Source: Halopseudomonas sabulinigri (GTDB lineage Bacteria; Pseudomonadota; Gammaproteobacteria; Pseudomonadales; Pseudomonadaceae). From it: 64,000 nt of DNA. Positions 44,521 through 54,256 of this stretch are shown here, piece after piece. The stretch is from NCBI GenBank assembly GCA_011053055.1, contig DRHT01000030.1:21630-85629 (forward strand), written 5' to 3'. How positions within the stretch are numbered: position 1 is the first letter of the stretch; each line of letters opens with the position of its first letter. A program made the translations under genes and the position numbers. The notes under the pieces were generated by a model that ran no database searches, was not told the origin of the DNA, and saw nothing but the letters and a program-made list of their open reading frames with translations.

Positions 44521-45867
44521 TCAGGCAGGCTTGACGGGTAGGGCGCTGAGCAAATTGCTGATTTTGGTCAGGGTTTCCTGGTACTCGGCATCCACGTTGG
44601 AATCGGCAACTATGCCGCCGCCGCCCCAGCAGTAAATCTGCTGGTTGGTGCAGATCAGGCTGCGGATGGCGATATTAAAGTCCATCTGGCCTTCGCAGCC
44701 TATGTATCCCACGCCGCCGCAGTAGAGGCTGCGTCTTACTGGTTCGAGTTCTTCGATGATCTGCATGGCGCGTATCTTCGGTGCGCCGGTAATCGAGCCG
44801 CCGGGAAAGGTGTTTCGCAGCAGGTCTATGGCATCTTGATCGGGTCTGAGAGTGCCGGTAACGCTGCTGACCAGGTGGTGCACGTTGGGATAGCTTTCCA
44901 GGCCGAACAGCTCAGGTACGCGAATGCTGCCCGGAACACAGCTACGTCCTAAATCGTTGCGTAGCAGATCGACAATCATCAGATTCTCGGCACGGTCCTT
45001 AGCGCAATGCTGCAGCTCGGCGGCTAGCACCTGGTCCTCTTCCGGGGTGTTTCCACGAGCGCGGGTGCCCTTGATTGGGCGCGCTTCAATCTGACGGTCA
45101 CGTAATTGCAAGAAGCGCTCGGGAGACAGGCTGAGTAGCGCTCCGTGCGGAGTTTCCAGATAGGCAGAAAACGGCGTGGGGCTGGCTTGCCGCAGTTGCC
45201 GATAGGCGTCCAGAGGATCGCCCTTAAAGCGCGTGCTGAAACGTTGTGCCAGGTTGATCTGGTAACAGTCGCCGGCGTGGATGTACCGCTGGATGCGGTC
45301 GAAGGCGTGGCTGTAATCGGTTTTGCTTTGCTCCGCATGGAAGGGCGCTTGTAGCTGAAAGGGTTGCAGCGATGGTTGAGCGCTCTTCAGGTGCTCTAGT
45401 AATTCAATACGCTGCGCTGCTGGTAGCGCTGGGTGACATACCAGCCAGCAACGTTGTAGTAGGTGGTCGGTTACCAGGCTCCAGAGGTGGATGCCAAGAC
45501 TCAGGTTGGGCAGTTGGATATCCGCTTTGGCAGTCGTGGGCAGGTCTTCCAGCTCGCGGGCGAGGTCATAGCTCAGATAACCCAGTGCACCTGCGCCGAA
45601 AGGTAGCTGTTGTGCGTTGGGCCAGCGGGCGGGGCCAAGGGTACGTAAAGCGTCACGTAGCTTGGAAAAAGCTTCATCCAGATTGCCAGTGGATTCAATC
45701 TGCTCAACAGGCGCTGCGCTAAGAATGCTATAGCGGCCCAACTGTGAGCGATTGTCGGCGGAGTCGAGCAGAACCGGCGAGCCAAGACCCCGCAGGCTGA
45801 TCAGTCGAGGTAACGGATCAGCCTGGTAGGCAAGCTCACTGAGGTGGTATTCAGGCATGGACGGCAA
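44521..45867 (-). CDS. pabB: Aminodeoxychorismate synthase component I
   Basis: The product is 448 residues. The chorismate-binding domain is intact: PIKGTRARG (the lysine of PIKGT forms the chorismate adduct in PabB rather than TrpE), DLLRNDLGRSC, VTGTLRPDQDAIDLLRNTFP and GGSITGAPKIRAMQII. It makes 4-amino-4-deoxychorismate for folate using ammonia from PabA. The stop of pabB is followed by the sulfatase relic. It lies 9 bases downstream of the ATP-grasp gene and could be cotranscribed with it. Confidence 0.95.
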   Translation of the reverse strand: MPSMPEYHLSELAYQADPLPRLISLRGLGSPVLLDSADNRSQLGRYSILSAAPVEQIESTGNLDEAFSKLRDALRTLGPARWPNAQQLPFGAGALGYLSYDLARELEDLPTTAKADIQLPNLSLGIHLWSLVTDHLLQRCWLVCHPALPAAQRIELLEHLKSAQPSLQPFQLQAPFHAEQSKTDYSHAFDRIQRYIHAGDCYQINLAQRFSTRFKGDPLDAYRQLRQASPTPFSAYLETPHGALLSLSPERFLQLRDRQIEARPIKGTRARGNTPEEDQVLAAELQHCAKDRAENLMIVDLLRNDLGRSCVPGSIRVPELFGLESYPNVHHLVSSVTGTLRPDQDAIDLLRNTFPGGSITGAPKIRAMQIIEELEPVRRSLYCGGVGYIGCEGQMDFNIAIRSLICTNQQIYCWGGGGIVADSNVDAEYQETLTKISNLLSALPVKPA

Positions 45868-45876
45868 TGCCTGGGT

Positions 45877-46890
45877 TCATGCAGGTTCTGGGCTAGGCTG
45901 GGTGTCGCTCGGCTCAGCATTGAGTTGCGCGCCAAAATGCAACTGCGAGAACGCCACACGTTCGTCAACCGTTTCTGTTTTTCCGGCTTTCTTCAGTGCT
46001 GCCAAATGGTGCTCGACCAGGTGACAGCGCGCAGTGAGGCCGGTGTCGTTGGCGATCTGGATGTTAAGGCCTGGGCGAGCGTTGAGCTCAAGAATCAGCG
46101 GGCCCTTATCCTGATCCAGTACAAGGTCTACACCAATATAACCAAGACCCGACAGCTCGTAGCAGGACGCGGCCAAGGTCATGAAGCCGTTCCAGTCTGG
46201 CAGCTGTACGCCTTCAACCGGGTTAGTGGTGTCGGGGTGCTTATTGATGATGTTGTTCAGCCAGGTGCCTTTGAGGGTCAGCCCTGTGGCCAGATCCACG
46301 CCCACGCCAATAGCGCCCTGGTGCAGGTTGGCTTTGCCGCCGGATTGCCGGGTAGGCAGGCGTAGCATGCCCATCACCGGATAGCCCATCAGGCAGATGA
46401 TGCGAATATCCGGCACGCCTTCGTAACTGATGCTTTTGAAGATCTCGTCCGGGGTAACCCGGTATTCGATCAGCACGCGGTCGCGGTGACCGCCAAGCGA
46501 GTAGAGGCCCGAGAGAATACTGGAGATGTGATGCTCGATCTCTTCGTGGCTGATGATCTTGCCTGAGACGGTCCGGTAGCGACCTTCGTAGCGATCGGCA
46601 ATGACCAAAATACCATCGCCACCAGCGCCTTGCGCTGGCTTAACCACGAAGTCGGAGTAGGGCGCGACAATAGAGTCAAACTTGTCGATGTCTTTTTCCG
46701 TGTCGATGATGCCGTACATCTCGGGCACGTTGATGCCAGCGGCAATGGCGCGTTCCTTGGTCAGGATCTTGTCATCAACCACGGGATATAAATGGCGCTT
46801 GTTGTACTTGAGTACATAGTCGGCGTTGCGGCGGTTGATGCCCATGACACCTTGCGCCTGCAATGCCTTCCAGGTTTTCCAGAAAAACAT
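45877..46890 (-). CDS. Alpha-L-glutamate ligase-like (ATP-grasp, RimK-related) protein
   Basis: The product is 337 residues. ATP-grasp features are DFVVKPAQGAGGDGILVIAD, VLIEYRVTPDEIF, DLVLDQDKGPLILELNARPG and the end-of-domain LNIQIAND. The C-terminus is a charged tail. Members are found in a conserved module with a 7TM inactive-transglutaminase protein (encoded 10 bases upstream here) and a retropepsin-like protease, a set linked to osmosensing in P. aeruginosa as I recall. The protease gene is not adjacent in this window. The substrate is unknown. Confidence 0.85.
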   Translation of the reverse strand: MFFWKTWKALQAQGVMGINRRNADYVLKYNKRHLYPVVDDKILTKERAIAAGINVPEMYGIIDTEKDIDKFDSIVAPYSDFVVKPAQGAGGDGILVIADRYEGRYRTVSGKIISHEEIEHHISSILSGLYSLGGHRDRVLIEYRVTPDEIFKSISYEGVPDIRIICLMGYPVMGMLRLPTRQSGGKANLHQGAIGVGVDLATGLTLKGTWLNNIINKHPDTTNPVEGVQLPDWNGFMTLAASCYELSGLGYIGVDLVLDQDKGPLILELNARPGLNIQIANDTGLTARCHLVEHHLAALKKAGKTETVDERVAFSQLHFGAQLNAEPSDTQPSPEPA

Positions 46891-46900
46891 GATGCTCTCC

Positions 46901-48430
46901 TCAGGCCTGTTTGCTGAGTGCTTTGAAACGCACCAGCTCGGTCAGGCGGTAGCCGCGGTAGCGACCCATGGCCAGCATGAAGGCAACCAGAATTAACAAC
47001 ACGGCCGGGAAGGTGAACACAAAATAGGTCAGCTCCGGAATGGTCATCAACAGGTGCGCCAGCGTGGCAGCAATCATAGTGCCCACGGCAGCTTTGAGTG
47101 AGTGACCCGCACCGCGCTCTTCCCAAGTGATCGAGAGACGTTCGATGGTCATGGTCAGAATCACCATCGGGAACAGAGACACGGCCAGTGCGCGTTCCAT
47201 GCCCAGCTTGTGACTGATCAGACTAATAACGGCAATCAGCAGCACCACGAAGGTCAATACGACCGATAGACGTGGCAGCATCTGCAACTTCAAGTGTTCA
47301 AGGTAGGAACGTAACGACAGGCCCAGCGCGATGATGATGGTGAACAGCGCGATGCCCCAGACGATATCCGTCTCGCGGAAGGCCAAGGCAATCAGCACCG
47401 GGGTAAAGGTCCCGAGTGTCTGTACCCCGATCAGGTTACGCAGTACCAGAATGACCAATACGCCGATCGGGATCATGATCATCACCTGATACACGCGCTG
47501 CGCTTGCAACGGCAGGCCGTACAGGGAGTATTCGAGCAGTGCAGAAGCACGGTTCTCGGTGGTCAGCTTGGCCAGGCGAAGGGCGTTCATTTCGCTGTTG
47601 GTAACGGTCAGTGCCACGTTGCTCTGGCGGCCGCCTTCCATCGATAGCAGCGGCTCCGGACCGGTCCACCAGACTAACCGATTGTCAGGCATACCTTGCT
47701 GCCCGGTTTCCGGGTGGAAGTACATCCAGCGCTCGCCGTTGTAGCTGCGCAGCCAAAGCTCTGGCGACTGGGCTTCAGTGTTCTCAAGGCGGATGGTGTG
47801 CACCATTTCCAGCGGGATGCGGGCGTTGGATAGCAGCAGATCAATGACCCGAGCTTTGTCCATCGCGCCGGTGCCGCCATTGAGCAACAGCTTGACGTTG
47901 TCGTCGGTGATGTCGTTGACGCGGCGGATGGTCTCACTGATAAAGGTTTCGATATCAGCGGAGTGCTGGCGAATAGGGTTGATCAGGGCGTCGGCAGCAA
48001 TTTGCTCCGGGCCTTCCAGCGGGATCGGCTGACGCGGCGGTGGCGGGGCAGCAGCAGCTTGTTCTTCGCTGTACCGTTTGGTCAGTACCAAGCGGTAATA
48101 CAGGGTTTGGTTACCACTGGCACGGCGTGACGACCAGGTTACCCGGCGGTTGCCGTTCTGGCTGTTAACGCTCACACCGTAGTTGTTGGAGATAAAGCTC
48201 TCGTTGAGGCTAACGTACTCCTGATTCAACGGTGGAATATAAAACTGCGCCTTGATTGGCGTGCCGGGCGTTGCTCTGAACTCGACTTTGGCATCCAGGC
48301 TCCAGATGTCGTCGGTTTCATCTTCGGTTACCGGGATATCCAGGACGTAAATTTGATAGCCGGTAATGAGGAAACCCAAGCTTACGAGCACGGCAATCAG
48401 GATTTTCAGGTGCAGATTTATTGAATGCAT
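46901..48430 (-). CDS. Inactive transglutaminase fused to seven membrane helices (UUP1-type)
   Basis: The product is 509 residues from ATG 48430 (MHSINLHLKILIAVL). There is one N-terminal membrane helix, a periplasmic region of about 300 residues that includes a transglutaminase-like fold lacking the catalytic residues (DKARVIDLLLSNARIPLEMV), and seven C-terminal membrane segments (residues 325-490). It probably senses or transmits an envelope state to the ATP-grasp partner downstream. It is divergent from the prp operon, and one prp-type operator lies 152 bases upstream of its start. Confidence 0.85.
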   Translation of the reverse strand: MHSINLHLKILIAVLVSLGFLITGYQIYVLDIPVTEDETDDIWSLDAKVEFRATPGTPIKAQFYIPPLNQEYVSLNESFISNNYGVSVNSQNGNRRVTWSSRRASGNQTLYYRLVLTKRYSEEQAAAAPPPPRQPIPLEGPEQIAADALINPIRQHSADIETFISETIRRVNDITDDNVKLLLNGGTGAMDKARVIDLLLSNARIPLEMVHTIRLENTEAQSPELWLRSYNGERWMYFHPETGQQGMPDNRLVWWTGPEPLLSMEGGRQSNVALTVTNSEMNALRLAKLTTENRASALLEYSLYGLPLQAQRVYQVMIMIPIGVLVILVLRNLIGVQTLGTFTPVLIALAFRETDIVWGIALFTIIIALGLSLRSYLEHLKLQMLPRLSVVLTFVVLLIAVISLISHKLGMERALAVSLFPMVILTMTIERLSITWEERGAGHSLKAAVGTMIAATLAHLLMTIPELTYFVFTFPAVLLILVAFMLAMGRYRGYRLTELVRFKALSKQA

Positions 48431-48581
48431 AGTTTTCTCAACGTCTGTTTTAAGTCGGCGTTGCCCTGAAAATCTGGCAGGAGGCGCGGCACGCTGGCGG
48501 CATCTTAGCATGACCCTGTGCTGCCTCGTAGAGGCTGGTTACAGGTTCTGTTCAGCTATCGGTATCAAGGTGTCGATGTGA

Positions 48582-48593
48582 ATTGTCGACAAT
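48582..48593. promoter_or_regulatory. GntR operator 1, perfect palindrome
   Basis: ATTGTCGACAAT is a perfect 12-base palindrome, the most upstream of three ATTGTNNACAAT sites before the prp regulator gene. It also lies upstream of the divergent UUP1-type gene. Confidence 0.72.
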
Positions 48594-48667
48594 CCGACGG
48601 CCGCTTCCGCTTCAAGTTCCATTATCAGTGGGGTTATCTGCAGCATAGCCCAAGAATTGCAGGGTGC

Positions 48668-48679
48668 ATTGTTGACAAT
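48668..48679. promoter_or_regulatory. GntR operator 2, overlapping a -35 box
   Basis: ATTGTTGACAAT shares the pattern ATTGTNNACAAT. It contains TTGACA (48672-48677), a consensus -35 box; CAAAAT at 48696-48701 is a possible -10 with 18-base spacing. A repressor here would block polymerase. Confidence 0.7.
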
Positions 48680-48729
48680 TACGGGTTTTAGCGCGCAAAA
48701 TTCAGTGGATTTCCAATTCCTTCTCAAGG

Positions 48730-48741
48730 ATTGTCTACAAT
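48730..48741. promoter_or_regulatory. GntR operator 3, at the regulator's translation start
   Basis: ATTGTCTACAAT is the third copy. It lies downstream of the proposed promoter and immediately before, or overlapping, the likely TTG start of the gntR gene, suggesting autoregulation. Confidence 0.7.
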
Positions 48742-49445
48742 TGACCTCCATAGAACTGGAAGAACCTACCAAAACCCTATCTGACGGAGCCTTCCGCCAG
48801 ATTCAGACGGCTATCGTCAAGGGCGATATCGCCCCTGGCACGCGCATCAGCGAGCAATACCTTTCTACTACCTTTGGGATTGGCCGCGGCCCGCTGCGTG
48901 AGGCTATTCGTCGTTTGGAAGGTCGCCGCCTCGTGGTACGCATCCCGCATGCCGGGGTAAGGGTTGTGTCGCTCAGCTATGAAGAGCTGATTGAGCTGTA
49001 TCACGTGCGCGAGGCGTTGGAAGGCATGGCTTGCCGCTTAGCGGCGCAGAATATGACGGACGATGAGATTCAGGGCCTGCGCGATGTGCTCGCCATGCAC
49101 GAGCAGCACAGTGGCCTGAAGGAAAATAAGTCCTACTATCAACAGGAAGGTGATCTGGATATTCACTTCTTGATAGTGCAGGGCAGCAAAAACCGAACGC
49201 TCAGCAACATGCTGTGTGACGAGCTGTATCACCTGGTGCGTATGTATCGCTATCGCTTCTCTACCACGCCCAAGCGACCACAACAGGCCTTTGCCGAACA
49301 CCACAATCTTATTCAAGCCATTGCTGATCGTGATGGCGAACTTGCGGAAATGCTGATGCGTCGTCATATCAGCGCATCTCGCCGCAATATCGAGCGCCGC
49401 ATGCAAGAGCAGCGCGCTACCACTTCCTCAGGAGGGAAAGTCTGA
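48741..49445 (+). CDS. GntR (FadR/FCD) regulator of the methylcitrate operon
   Basis: The product is 234 residues if started at TTG 48741, which has AAGGA ten bases upstream. The open frame back to ATG 48657 runs through a promoter and two operators, so that start is unlikely. The winged helix ([40 protein letters not shown]) and the FCD ligand domain ([18 protein letters not shown]) are clear. It probably represses prpBC-acnD-prpF until methylcitrate accumulates. The stop overlaps the prpB start (TGATG), so translation is coupled. Confidence 0.88.
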   Translation: MTSIELEEPTKTLSDGAFRQIQTAIVKGDIAPGTRISEQYLSTTFGIGRGPLREAIRRLEGRRLVVRIPHAGVRVVSLSYEELIELYHVREALEGMACRLAAQNMTDDEIQGLRDVLAMHEQHSGLKENKSYYQQEGDLDIHFLIVQGSKNRTLSNMLCDELYHLVRMYRYRFSTTPKRPQQAFAEHHNLIQAIADRDGELAEMLMRRHISASRRNIERRMQEQRATTSSGGKV

Positions 49446-50329
49446 TGTCGAAAACCCCAGGTCAACGTTTCCGTGATGCTATTGCTGCAGAGAGTCCACT
49501 GCAGGTCATTGGTGCTATCAACGCCAACCACGCGTTGCTGGCTAAGCGTGCCGGCTTTAAGGCTATTTATCTGTCAGGTGGTGGTGTGGCTGCCGGTTCA
49601 TTGGGCTTGCCGGATCTGGGCATCAATACCCTGGAAGACGTGCTGATTGATGTGCGGCGTATTACCGACGTATGCGATCTACCGTTGCTGGTCGACATTG
49701 ATACCGGCTTTGGTCCCAGCGCCTTCAATATTGAGCGCACCGTTAAAAGCCTAATCAAGGCGGGTGCCGGCGCGGCACATATCGAAGACCAGGTAGGCGC
49801 CAAGCGCTGCGGTCATCGCCCCGGCAAGGAGATTGTCTCCACTGAAGAAATGGTCAATCGCATCAAGGCCGCTGTGGACGCCAAGACCGATCCGAGCTTC
49901 TTCCTGATTGCGCGCACTGATGCCATTCAGGCAGAAGGCGTGGACGCGGCCATCGAGCGTTGCAAGGCCTATGTTGAAGCGGGTGCTGACGGCATCTTCG
50001 CCGAAGCCGCCTACGATCTACCGACCTACGAGCGCTTTGTTAAAGAGCTGAACGTTCCCATTCTGGCGAACATCACCGAGTTTGGCGCGACGCCGTTGTT
50101 TACCCGCGATGAGCTGGCGTCTGTCGGTGTAGCTATCCAGCTGTATCCATTGTCAGCCTTCCGCGCTGCTAACAAAGCTGCTGAAAATGTTTACACCAGC
50201 ATCCGTAACGAAGGGCATCAGCAGAACGTCGTCGACAGCATGCAGACACGCGCCGAGCTCTATGACCGCATCGGTTATCACGCGTTTGAGGAAAAGCTCG
50301 ACGCGCTATTCGCCGCCGGTAAAAAGTAA
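49445..50329 (+). CDS. prpB: 2-methylisocitrate lyase
   Basis: The product is 294 residues. The catalytic loop KRCGH is at residues 120-124, within the isocitrate-lyase superfamily pattern; [10 protein letters not shown] and [20 protein letters not shown] also fit. It splits 2-methylisocitrate into pyruvate and succinate, the last step of the propionate-degrading methylcitrate cycle. It is coupled to the regulator gene by a one-base overlap and lies 87 bases before prpC. Confidence 0.96.
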   Translation: MSKTPGQRFRDAIAAESPLQVIGAINANHALLAKRAGFKAIYLSGGGVAAGSLGLPDLGINTLEDVLIDVRRITDVCDLPLLVDIDTGFGPSAFNIERTVKSLIKAGAGAAHIEDQVGAKRCGHRPGKEIVSTEEMVNRIKAAVDAKTDPSFFLIARTDAIQAEGVDAAIERCKAYVEAGADGIFAEAAYDLPTYERFVKELNVPILANITEFGATPLFTRDELASVGVAIQLYPLSAFRAANKAAENVYTSIRNEGHQQNVVDSMQTRAELYDRIGYHAFEEKLDALFAAGKK

Positions 50330-50358
50330 CTATTTATTGACTTGATCATCTAGCCCAG

Positions 50359-50374
50359 CCCCGTCCGTGCGGGG
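50359..50374 (+). other. Small GC hairpin between prpB and prpC
   Basis: CCCCG/CGGGG with a 6-base loop is followed by TTGTTG. Too weak for a full terminator; it may adjust prpC expression. Confidence 0.4.
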
Positions 50375-50416
50375 TTGTTGCACATTACAAGAATGATCCG
50401 TGAGGAGACTAACGCC

Positions 50417-51580
50417 ATGAGTTCTACCCCCGAGAATCCAACGCCGGCTTTCAAGCCAAAAAAATCCGTGGCCCTGAGCGGTACTGCCGCCGGTAATACA
50501 TCCCTGTGTACCGTAGGCCGCAGCGGCAACGACCTGCATTATCGTGGTTACGATATCCTGGATGTTGCCAACACCTGCGAGTTTGAAGAAATTGCTCACC
50601 TGCTGGTGCACGGCAAGCTGCCGACTATAGCCGAGCTGGCGGGTTATAAGGCCAAATTGCAGGCGCTGCGCGGCTTGCCCGCGTCACTCATGGCGGCTTT
50701 GGAACAGCTGCCGCCGTCTGCCCATCCGATGGATGTGATGCGCACCGGTGTGTCTGTGTTGGGTTGTGTGTCGCCAGAGAAGGATGATCACAACCATCCG
50801 GGCGCGCGCGACATTGCCGATAAACTGATGGCGTCTTTTGGCTCTATGTTGCTGTACTGGTATCACTTCAGCCACAACGGCAAGCGTATCGATGTAGAAA
50901 CCGATGACGATTCAATCGGCGGTCATTTCCTGCATCTGCTGCACGGTAAAAAGCCCTGTGAATCCTGGGTGCGCGCCATGCATACCAGTTTGAATCTTTA
51001 CGCAGAGCACGAGTTTAACGCCTCTACCTTTACCAGCCGCGTCATTGCCGGTACGGGCTCTGATATGCATTCGTGCATTGCTGGCGGTATTGGCGCATTA
51101 CGTGGCCCTAAGCACGGTGGCGCCAATGAAGTCGCCTTTGAGATTCAAAAGCGTTACGACAACCCGGACGAGGCTGAGGCTGATATCCGTGCCCGCGTTG
51201 AAAAGAAAGAAGTAGTTATTGGCTTTGGCCACCCGGTTTATACCGTTTCTGATCCGCGTAACAAGGTGATCAAGGACGTCGCGCGCGAGCTCTCTGAAGC
51301 GCAGAACAACACCAAGATGTATGACATCGCCGAGCGGCTGGAAAGCGTCATGTGGGAAGCCAAGAAGATGTTCCCCAACCTCGATTGGTTCAGCGCCGTC
51401 AGCTACCACATGATGGGCATACCGACCGCCATGTTTACGCCCCTATTCGTCATCGCGCGTACCTCTGGCTGGTCCAGCCACGTGATCGAACAGCGTATTG
51501 ACGGCAAGATCATTCGGCCGAGCGCCAACTACGTCGGCCCTGAAGATGTGGTTTTTGTACCACTCAAGGATCGTAAGTAA
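50417..51580 (+). CDS. prpC: 2-methylcitrate synthase
   Basis: The product is 387 residues from ATG 50417 ([17 protein letters not shown]), with GAGGAG well placed. Citrate-synthase family blocks are [47 protein letters not shown] (with the active-site His) and [14 protein letters not shown]. It condenses propionyl-CoA with oxaloacetate. The stop overlaps the acnD ATG (TAATG), so the two are translationally coupled. Confidence 0.96.
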   Translation: MSSTPENPTPAFKPKKSVALSGTAAGNTSLCTVGRSGNDLHYRGYDILDVANTCEFEEIAHLLVHGKLPTIAELAGYKAKLQALRGLPASLMAALEQLPPSAHPMDVMRTGVSVLGCVSPEKDDHNHPGARDIADKLMASFGSMLLYWYHFSHNGKRIDVETDDDSIGGHFLHLLHGKKPCESWVRAMHTSLNLYAEHEFNASTFTSRVIAGTGSDMHSCIAGGIGALRGPKHGGANEVAFEIQKRYDNPDEAEADIRARVEKKEVVIGFGHPVYTVSDPRNKVIKDVARELSEAQNNTKMYDIAERLESVMWEAKKMFPNLDWFSAVSYHMMGIPTAMFTPLFVIARTSGWSSHVIEQRIDGKIIRPSANYVGPEDVVFVPLKDRK

Positions 51581-54174
51581 TGAACACTGACTATCGCAAA
51601 TCCTTACCCGGTACCCAGCTGGATTATTTCGATACGCGTGAGGCGATCGAAGCCATCCAGCCTGGTGCCTACGCCACGCTGCCCTATACCTCTCGCGTTC
51701 TGGCCGAACAGTTGGTACGTCGCTGCAGTCCGATCATGCTGACCGATTCGCTTAAGCAGCTGATCGAGCGCAAGCGCGATCTGGACTTCCCCTGGTATCC
51801 AGCGCGCGTGGTCTGCCACGACATTCTCGGTCAGACCGCATTGGTTGATTTGGCCGGCCTGCGTGACGCCATCGCTGAGAAGGGCGGTGACCCGGCCAAG
51901 GTCAACCCGGTGGTGCCCACTCAGCTGATTGTTGATCACTCGTTGGCAGTGGAGCACGCCGGTTTTGAGGAAAACGCCTTCGAGCAGAATCGTGCGATTG
52001 AAGACCGTCGCAACGACGACCGCTTCCACTTCATCAACTGGACCAAGACTGCGTTCGAGAACGTCGACGTGATTCCTCCAGGCAACGGCATCATGCACCA
52101 GATCAACCTGGAAAAGATGTCGCCGGTCGTGCAAGTGCGTGATGGCGTGGCTTTCCCCGATACCTGTGTAGGTACCGATAGCCACACGCCTATGGTCGAT
52201 GCGCTCGGTGTAATCTCCGTGGGCGTTGGTGGGCTAGAAGCGGAAAGCGTGATGCTCGGCCGTGCATCTTATATGCGCTTGCCCGATATCGTCGGCGTAG
52301 AGCTGGCTGGTCGGCTGCAGCCGGGTATTACCAGTACCGATATGGTGCTGGCGATTACCGAGTTTTTGCGCCGCGAGCGGGTGGTGGGTGCGTACCTGGA
52401 GTTCTACGGTGAAGGCGCTAATGCGCTGACCGTCGGTGACCGTGCAACTATCTCGAATATGACGCCTGAATACGGCGCGACGGCAGCGATGTTCTACATC
52501 GACCGGCAGACCATCGATTACCTGAAGTTGACCGGTCGTGATGATGATCAGGTCAAGTTGGTAGAAGACTTCGCCAAGCACACTGGTCTGTGGGCCGATG
52601 AGCTGACAGAGGTCGAATACGAGCGCGTGTTGCGCTTTGATCTGTCCAGCGTGCACCGCAGTATGGCCGGTCCATCCAATCCGCATGCGCTGCTGCCCAC
52701 GTCTGAACTGGCTGCCCGTGGCATCAGTGGTGTGATTGAAAACGAAGAAGGCAAGATGCCCGACGGCGCGGTGATTATCGCTGCCATTACCAGCTGCACC
52801 AACACTAGCAACCCGCGAAATATGATTTCTGCGGGTCTGATTGCGCGTAACGCCAATCGTCTTGGTTTAACCCGCAAGCCTTGGGTCAAAACGTCGCTGG
52901 CGCCGGGCTCGAAAACCGTGAAGATGTATCTGGAAGAGGCTAAGTTATTGCCCGAGCTGGAAAGTCTAGGTTTTGGCGTAGTGGCTTTTGCCTGCACTAC
53001 GTGTAACGGCATGAGCGGCGCGCTGGACCCGGTCATCCAGAAAGAAGTGATCGAGCGTGATCTTTACGCGACGGCTGTGCTGTCGGGTAACCGCAATTTT
53101 GATGGCCGTATTCACCCCTACGCCAAGCAAGCCTTCCTGGCCTCGCCGCCGTTAGTGGTGGCTTACGCTATTGCTGGCACCATTCGCTTCGATATCGAGA
53201 AGGATGTGCTGGGCCTGGATCAAAACGGTAATCCAGTCACCTTGAAAGACATCTGGCCGAGCGATGAAGAGATCGACTCCATCGTCAAAGCCAGCGTTAA
53301 GCCGGAGCAGTTCCGCCAAGTCTACATTCCGATGTTCGACATTACGCATGACACCGAATCCAAGACGCCGCCGCTGTATGATTGGCGCCCGAACAGTACC
53401 TATATCCGTCGCCCACCGTATTGGGAGGGCGCCCTGGCGGGTGAGCGTTCACTCAAGGGCATGCGTCCCTTGGCAGTGCTGCCAGACAACATCACCACCG
53501 ATCACCTGTCGCCGTCTAACGCCATCATGCTAGACAGCGCCGCAGGTGAGTACCTGCACAAAATGGGCTTGCCGGAGGAGGACTTTAACTCCTACGCGAC
53601 CCACCGTGGTGACCACCTCACAGCGCAGCGCGCGACCTTTGCCAACCCCAAGCTGATCAACGAAATGGCCGTGGTAGATGGCAAGGTCAAGCAGGGTTCG
53701 CTGACGCGTATTGAGCCGGAAGGTAAGGTGATGCGTATGTGGGAAGCCATTGAAACCTACATGGAGCGCAAGCAGCCGCTGATCATCATTGCTGGTGCTG
53801 ACTATGGCCAAGGGTCTTCACGTGACTGGGCTGCCAAGGGTGTGCGTCTGGCGGGTGTCGAGGCGATTGCCGCTGAAGGGTTTGAGCGCATTCACCGTAC
53901 CAACCTGGTCGGTATGGGAGTGATGCCACTGGAGTTTTTGGCGGGCACCACACGCCAAACCCTGGAGATCGATGGCACCGAAACCTATGACGTGGAAGGT
54001 GATTTGTCGCCCGGCGCGACCATGACGTTGGTTATTCACCGCAAGAATGGTGAGCGGGTGGATGTGCCGGTTGTCTGTCGTTTGGATACCGCTGAAGAAG
54101 CGGCCATCTATCAGGCCGGTGGCGTGTTGCAGCGCTTTGCTCAGGACTTCCTGGAAGCCACTGTGGCAGGTTGA
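51580..54174 (+). CDS. acnD: Fe/S-dependent 2-methylcitrate dehydratase AcnD
   Basis: The product is 864 residues, an aconitase-superfamily protein. The iron-sulfur cluster cysteines lie in ITSCTNTSNPRNM and ACTTCNGMSGALDP. The C-terminal swivel domain has GADYGQGSSRDWAAKGVRL. With PrpF it converts 2-methylcitrate towards 2-methyl-cis-aconitate, replacing PrpD. It sits in the order prpC-acnD-prpF, which separates it from a general aconitase. It is followed by a stable hairpin before prpF. Confidence 0.95.
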   Translation: MNTDYRKSLPGTQLDYFDTREAIEAIQPGAYATLPYTSRVLAEQLVRRCSPIMLTDSLKQLIERKRDLDFPWYPARVVCHDILGQTALVDLAGLRDAIAEKGGDPAKVNPVVPTQLIVDHSLAVEHAGFEENAFEQNRAIEDRRNDDRFHFINWTKTAFENVDVIPPGNGIMHQINLEKMSPVVQVRDGVAFPDTCVGTDSHTPMVDALGVISVGVGGLEAESVMLGRASYMRLPDIVGVELAGRLQPGITSTDMVLAITEFLRRERVVGAYLEFYGEGANALTVGDRATISNMTPEYGATAAMFYIDRQTIDYLKLTGRDDDQVKLVEDFAKHTGLWADELTEVEYERVLRFDLSSVHRSMAGPSNPHALLPTSELAARGISGVIENEEGKMPDGAVIIAAITSCTNTSNPRNMISAGLIARNANRLGLTRKPWVKTSLAPGSKTVKMYLEEAKLLPELESLGFGVVAFACTTCNGMSGALDPVIQKEVIERDLYATAVLSGNRNFDGRIHPYAKQAFLASPPLVVAYAIAGTIRFDIEKDVLGLDQNGNPVTLKDIWPSDEEIDSIVKASVKPEQFRQVYIPMFDITHDTESKTPPLYDWRPNSTYIRRPPYWEGALAGERSLKGMRPLAVLPDNITTDHLSPSNAIMLDSAAGEYLHKMGLPEEDFNSYATHRGDHLTAQRATFANPKLINEMAVVDGKVKQGSLTRIEPEGKVMRMWEAIETYMERKQPLIIIAGADYGQGSSRDWAAKGVRLAGVEAIAAEGFERIHRTNLVGMGVMPLEFLAGTTRQTLEIDGTETYDVEGDLSPGATMTLVIHRKNGERVDVPVVCRLDTAEEAAIYQAGGVLQRFAQDFLEATVAG

Positions 54175-54198
54175 TTCGCCGTTCCACTTTACCCATTG

Positions 54199-54236
54199 CA
54201 CACCGCCCCGAGGTATTGCAGCCTTGGGGCGGTGTG
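54199..54236 (+). other. Strong intercistronic hairpin between acnD and prpF
   Basis: A 15-base stem, CACACCGCCCCGAGG/CCTTGGGGCGGTGTG, with one G-T pair and an 8-base loop. There is no T-run, so it is more likely to protect or process the acnD mRNA, or cause partial termination, than to end transcription. Confidence 0.7.
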
Positions 54237-54256
54237 CATGAGAGGATCTTGTCATC

